Assembly: GCF_004168285.1 (NCBI RefSeq)
Contig: NZ_SEWF01000038.1
Location: 1 to 44,520, forward strand
Reading direction: 5' to 3'
Origin: Emticicia agri
Lineage (GTDB): Bacteria > Bacteroidota > Bacteroidia > Cytophagales > Spirosomataceae
Length of the DNA stretch: 44,520 nt
Below the pieces are notes generated by a model that was not told where the DNA came from, ran no database searches, and worked only from the letters and a program-made list of their open reading frames with translations. The first letter of the stretch is position 1. The number at the start of each line of letters is the position of its first letter. Below are positions 41,257-44,520 of this stretch, in pieces. Made by a program: the position numbers and the translations under genes.

Positions 41257-41994
41257 TTAAAGGGTCTCATTAAGAAAAGTTTTCTGTTTTAACAATTTCA
41301 TTATTTTTGAGTCTTTTGCTAACTGTGCAAGAGAAGCAAGATGCCGTTCATGATGTAAGTCAGTTCCTACGAAATTTATTAAATCTGCTTCTAACAATTT
41401 AATAGCCACTTGCCTTACTTCTTTTCCATAGTAACCAGTAAGAGATAGTAAATTTAACTGTAGCAAACAGCCAGTATCGCTCAAATGAGCTATCTTGTTT
41501 AAATGACTCCACCAATAGCCATAACGTTCCGGATGAGCCATAATAGGCATATATCCTTGCGTTTTCAGTATAAAAATGATTTCATTAAGATTGGGTGGAG
41601 GAGCAATAAATGATATTTCAATCAACACATATTTTTTCTCACCAAAGCTTAAGATTTCTTTATTCTGGAGAATCTTCTCAAAATCTTCATCTAATAAATA
41701 TTCTGCAGCCGCTTCTATACTTATAGAAATATTCCGTGATTGTAAAGCTTCCTGTACTTTTTTTAAACCCTGATGAATGATTTGTGGGGTATTAGGATAT
41801 ATACCCGCTTTTACATGAGGAGTAGTAATGAATTTTTTATAGCCCAATTTATTTAATTCCAGCATATATTGGATTGTATTTTCTATGTCTTGTGAACCAT
41901 CATCAATGCCAGGGATTAAATGAGAATGAATATCTGTTTTTAAAAATGAAAATGCATCTGAAAGTGTTTTTCTCCCACTAAAAAAAGAAAACAT
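41257..41994 (-). CDS. CpsB/YwqE-type tyrosine-protein phosphatase (PHP fold)
   Basis: This 245-residue metal-dependent phosphatase removes phosphate from BY-kinase tyrosine clusters. Metal-binding PHP motifs: DIHSHLIPGIDDG (His23, His25 region), FITTPHV, EAAAEYLLDEDF, MAHPERYGYW and GTDLHHERH. Family members in Firmicutes (CpsB, YwqE) and Bacteroidota pair with Wzc/CpsD-type kinases, so the Wzc encoded at 14475 is the likely substrate, although the genes lie 24 kb apart. The gene is on the minus strand and converges on the WcaJ-like gene with only 8 bases between their stops. Confidence 0.93.
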   Translation of the reverse strand: MFSFFSGRKTLSDAFSFLKTDIHSHLIPGIDDGSQDIENTIQYMLELNKLGYKKFITTPHVKAGIYPNTPQIIHQGLKKVQEALQSRNISISIEAAAEYLLDEDFEKILQNKEILSFGEKKYVLIEISFIAPPPNLNEIIFILKTQGYMPIMAHPERYGYWWSHLNKIAHLSDTGCLLQLNLLSLTGYYGKEVRQVAIKLLEADLINFVGTDLHHERHLASLAQLAKDSKIMKLLKQKTFLNETL

Positions 41995-42095
41995 GTAGGC
42001 TGAATTTTATATAATAAATAGAGTTACTAAAGTGACCAAGTGAACAAATAGTTGAGGGTATTTATTTTTCAACTAAAAATTGCCAATTATTTTAA

Positions 42096-42103
42096 CAAAT
42101 ATA
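42096..42103 (-). promoter_or_regulatory. Candidate -7 element for the cpsB-like gene
   Basis: On the minus strand the sequence reads TATATTTG, matching TAnnTTTG, about 100 bases before the start codon. No matching -33 TTG is seen at the right distance, so the call is weak. Confidence 0.3.
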
Positions 42104-42210
42104 CGATAATCTCTCTTTAAATAGTTCGTTTTTTATAAAAGAGTATCCTTCTGTCTTGTGCACATCAGCGTATGGTTATTCATCAAAAATATTTTTCAAA
42201 AGCGCATAAA

Positions 42211-42246
42211 TTAAAACGAGTTACTAACAATTGTCAGTAACTCGTT
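42211..42246 (-). terminator. Intrinsic terminator of the wza-like gene
   Basis: An 11-bp perfect stem (42215-42225 with 42236-42246) with a 10-base loop, followed on the minus strand by TTTTAATTT. It lies 45 bases beyond the wza stop. Confidence 0.8.
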
Positions 42247-42291
42247 AAAAAATGGTTGCCTCATTCAGGTTTTGATTTTGTTCAGGCTTGT

Positions 42292-43134
42292 TTATTTAAA
42301 AATCAAAGTAATGATTAATGCCGCCGTCGTAATAATACCTGTATAAATAGGTATTAATTGCAGATTCTGAACTCTTTGATCTGTGTAGGTAACTTTACCC
42401 TTATTGATATCGATATAAATAACATCGTTGTTTCGGATGTAATAATACGGAGAGTTGAAAAAATCTCTCTTAGTTAAATCAATTTTAACTACCTCACGTT
42501 TATCGCCAGTTGTACGAATTAATGTCACATTCTTCCGTAAACCATAGATAGTTAAATCGCCTGCCATGCCGATTGCCTCCGGCAAAGTAGTATGGTCATC
42601 CAATAAATTAAAAACTGATGGACGATTGACTTCTCCAATAATAGTAAATTTATGATTTAGAAATCGTACATTGACTGTTGGTTCTTTTAGAAAATTTAAA
42701 AGTTTGACTTTAATACTGTCTGCTGCTTGTTCCAAAGTCATCCCTTTTATTGAGATAGCTCCCACTAAAGGCATATCAATATTTCCCTTAGGACTTACTA
42801 AATAGCCCAAAGGTTGATTGCGCCCCATTCCACCACCTGTACCCCCCGGGAAACTGGTAGTTGTCAGAGGGTTAATATTGGGAAAGTTAAAAATAACATT
42901 TGATTCCTCACTTAAACTACTCACTGTAATAGCCAAAATATCATCTGGTTGAATAAACGTAACCTGTGGAGTAATTGAAGGGAGAGTTTGATAGGATAGT
43001 GAATCACCACTTTGAAAATAAGTAATATCTTTAGTCGTTACCCGAACGCAAGATGAGACGAAGAAAAAAGCACTACTTAAAAAAAGTAAAGTAACTAATA
43101 CCCGCTTGAAAGACGACAGCCTATTATACAACAT
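42292..43134 (-). CDS. wza: Wza-type polysaccharide export lipoprotein
   Basis: This 280-residue precursor has a signal peptide ending in lipobox VSSC (Cys29). The Poly_export domain begins at about 58 (IQPDDILAITVSSL) and includes YLVSPKGNIDMPLVGAISIKG and TLEQAADSIKVKL. An SLBB domain follows (FTIIGEVNRPSVFNLLDD to RNNDVIYID). The C-terminus is one membrane helix (LIPIYTGIITTAALIITLIF), as in other Bacteroidota Wza proteins that span the outer membrane with a single helix. The length is shorter than E. coli Wza (about 380), normal for the phylum. It should form the export pore working with Wzc. It is on the strand opposite to the main cluster, with its own terminator. Confidence 0.94.
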   Translation of the reverse strand: MLYNRLSSFKRVLVTLLFLSSAFFFVSSCVRVTTKDITYFQSGDSLSYQTLPSITPQVTFIQPDDILAITVSSLSEESNVIFNFPNINPLTTTSFPGGTGGGMGRNQPLGYLVSPKGNIDMPLVGAISIKGMTLEQAADSIKVKLLNFLKEPTVNVRFLNHKFTIIGEVNRPSVFNLLDDHTTLPEAIGMAGDLTIYGLRKNVTLIRTTGDKREVVKIDLTKRDFFNSPYYYIRNNDVIYIDINKGKVTYTDQRVQNLQLIPIYTGIITTAALIITLIFK

Positions 43135-43227
43135 AAAATAAGAGATAAAGAATTAGTGAAAAGTTAATATTAGTATATAGATAATTAAGGTGTAAAGCCG
43201 TTAATTTTTTCTTATTGCGGATGATTA

Positions 43228-43235
43228 CAAATTTA
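43228..43235 (-). promoter_or_regulatory. Candidate -7 element for wza
   Basis: On the minus strand TAAATTTG matches TAnnTTTG and would give a leader of about 85-95 bases. A -33 TTG at the right spacing is missing, so confidence is low. Confidence 0.28.
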
Positions 43236-43760
43236 AAAGAAAGTTTCATAATTTTAGCAGTATGGGATACAATTTAACGAAGTATTTTTCTCTGTTCCAT
43301 TTGATTTTTACAAGGTAGAGGGTAATAAAAGGGTAGATTTTATATCTTCTTAAGCTTTGCAAAAATCAGATATGTATGAAATAAGAAAAACAGTAAAACA
43401 CACAGCATTTTTGTAGATTAAAAAGATAGTGATTGTTACATTTAACTGTGGCTTAATACTATCTTTGCTTAAAAATTGGCGAAGTTTTACTTTTATATTT
43501 TTTAAAATTCCTGCAATAGAATAGGAAATCGGTACCGAATGAATTCCATACCGATTTACAGAGTAAAACCTGCCATCTCTACTTATTCTAATATTTTAAT
43601 AGAGCAAAATTTTGAGTAAATAATGGTTGTTGTCAAATGAAGGATTATTTACTATTACACTCATCAAATATAATAAAGAATCTCTGTTCATTGATTTGAG
43701 TAAATAGGCTCTCCTTTAATAGGGTAACGATTTGATTAGCAATATTTTAGCAAATAAATA

Positions 43761-43806
43761 AACCCCGAATATGCACGAACTTGACATATTTCGGGGTTTT
43801 TCGTAT
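43761..43806 (+). terminator. Terminator just before the right-hand transposase gene
   Basis: The stem AACCCCGAATATG (43761-43773) pairs with CATATTTCGGGGTT near 43785-43798 with one bulged T, followed by TTTT. It lies about 30 bases before the transposase start codon. It could belong to the IS end and block read-through into the transposase. Confidence 0.7.
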
Positions 43807-43835
43807 TTTTCTTCTGCTAAGAATTAAAAATACAG

Positions 43836-44520
43836 ATGCAAGGTACATTATTTGATTTGGATTCTCCAAATTTTTCCAGATTGCACATTTTCAAGAATAA
43901 GACAGAATTAGGTGCGATTTATCAAACCATAGATTGGGTAGCTTTAGACAATCTTCTTCCAAAAAAGAAAACCAAAGTTGGTTCTCCTTCCATTTTACCA
44001 CCACGAGGATATTTTGGTTTAATGTTTCTGAAGCATTATCTGAAACTGAGTGATGAAAAGCTATTAGAGCGATTAAATACTGACTGGGCTATACAAATGT
44101 TTTGTGGCATTCAATTGTGTGATAATCAAATGGTTCGGGATAATGCTTTTGTCTCTAATGCACGAACTTACCTGGCAAAGCATATTGATTTAGGCGTTTT
44201 ACAACAAACCCTTATTGCAAATTGGAAGCAGGAAATACCTGATAAACAAGTAGTACTAATGGATGCTACCTGTTATGAGTCTTATATTCGCTTCCCTACA
44301 GATGTGAAATTACTTTGGGAATCTTGTCAATGGTTATGGGAAAAACAGATTCCCACCCTGTGTCAAACTTATCGAATCAAATTACCTCGCTCAAAGTTTA
44401 AAGACCAAAAGACTAAATATATCTCTTACAGCAAACTGCGAAAGAAAAGTTATAGAAAAACCAGAAGCAGGCAAAATGCTTTACTAAAATTGTTGGATAA
44501 AGGAATAGAAGCCTATCAAT
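43836..44520 (+). CDS. DDE transposase (IS5/IS1182-like), 3' end beyond the window
   Basis: An open frame begins with ATG at 43836 (MQGTLFDLDSPNFSRLHIFK) and stays open for 228 codons to the last base. The N-terminal part (ILPPRGYFGLMFLKHYLKLS, then RLNTDWAIQMFCGIQL) resembles the DUF772 domain at the start of IS5/IS1182-type transposases. The first catalytic Asp is probably in VVLMDATCYESYIRFPTDVK, which continues with LLWESCQWLW. The remaining acidic residues of the DDE triad lie outside the window. Family placement is from recalled resemblance and could be refined by search. It differs from the IS at the left edge. Confidence 0.78.
   Translation, partial: MQGTLFDLDSPNFSRLHIFKNKTELGAIYQTIDWVALDNLLPKKKTKVGSPSILPPRGYFGLMFLKHYLKLSDEKLLERLNTDWAIQMFCGIQLCDNQMVRDNAFVSNARTYLAKHIDLGVLQQTLIANWKQEIPDKQVVLMDATCYESYIRFPTDVKLLWESCQWLWEKQIPTLCQTYRIKLPRSKFKDQKTKYISYSKLRKKSYRKTRSRQNALLKLLDKGIEAYQ

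Larger units (their letters stand above)
41995..42291. other. Intergenic region between cpsB-like and wza-like genes
   Basis: About 297 bases separating two minus-strand genes. It holds the wza terminator (42211-42246) and a candidate minus-strand -7 element (42096-42103), so the two genes are probably separate transcripts. Confidence 0.5.
43135..43835. other. Intergenic region between wza and the right-hand transposase
   Basis: No gene seen. A candidate minus-strand -7 element (TAAATTTG, plus-strand 43228-43235) lies about 94 bases before wza, without a clear -33. A 9-bp inverted repeat (43526-43534 with 43549-43557, AAATCGGTA/TACCGATTT) has no T-run and could be an operator or a stem. A terminator lies at 43761. 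Confidence 0.5.
43761..44520 (+). mobile_element. Insertion sequence, left part, cut by the window end
   Basis: The transposase gene at 43836 runs off the window. The left boundary is not proven; it lies somewhere between the wza promoter region and 43835, with the hairpin at 43761 a plausible marker. No inverted repeat can be confirmed without the other end. Confidence 0.45.

Overview
The window is AT-rich DNA that looks chromosomal and most likely comes from a member of the Bacteroidota (Cytophagales/Sphingobacteriales-like). The grounds are the protein families (ISAon1-type transposase N-terminal protein, short Wza-type lipoprotein, CpsB/YwqE-type PHP phosphatase, Bacteroidota-type tyrosine recombinase), promoter-like matches to the Bacteroidota -33/-7 pattern (TTG ... 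TAnnTTTG), and the scarcity of strong Shine-Dalgarno sequences. I did not compute GC content and cannot name a genus.

Layout. (1) 1-~430: edge of an insertion sequence running off the left side. (2) 464-2136: a 3' fragment of a tRNA-Pro gene with its terminator, followed by a tyrosine recombinase. This is the usual signature of one end of an integrative element that should extend to the right. (3) 2137-4340: mostly empty DNA with two small membrane-protein genes. (4) 4341-9312: a Hep/Hag-repeat adhesin or fibre with a C-terminal S74 chaperone domain, a second secreted protein, and a YfhO-type multi-pass membrane protein. (5) 9313-12248: several intrinsic terminators, two orphan hypothetical genes and a small cupin of the mannose-6-phosphate isomerase type. 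(6) 12249-13316: manC. (7) 13317-14474: long gene-poor leader with a candidate promoter and a 29-residue membrane microprotein. (8) 14475-33514: a Wzx/Wzy-type polysaccharide cluster: Wzc tyrosine kinase, Wzx flippase, a fucosyltransferase-like enzyme, two GT-D-like paralogues, several GT2/GT4 enzymes, three hexapeptide acyltransferases, Wzy polymerase, a serine-hydrolase-like protein, an epimerase, a WecG/TagA enzyme, then fcl and gmd. (9) 34045-39755: an envelope module of two lipoproteins, a YjbH protein split into two genes, and a beta-barrel protein. (10) 39860-43134: WcaJ-type initiating transferase, then CpsB phosphatase and Wza export lipoprotein on the opposite strand. (11) 43836-end: start of a second transposase, cut by the window edge.

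How it works together. The cupin and ManC would make GDP-mannose, and Gmd and Fcl convert it to GDP-L-fucose. The WcaJ-type enzyme would load the first sugar phosphate onto undecaprenyl phosphate, and the glycosyltransferases build and decorate the repeat unit. Wzx would flip it, Wzy polymerise it, Wzc with CpsB control length by tyrosine phosphorylation and dephosphorylation, and Wza export the chain. The YjbH/lipoprotein/barrel genes probably form an outer-membrane accessory module for the same polymer; this is the least described part of the window. Enzyme specificities and the polymer structure cannot be read from sequence alone.
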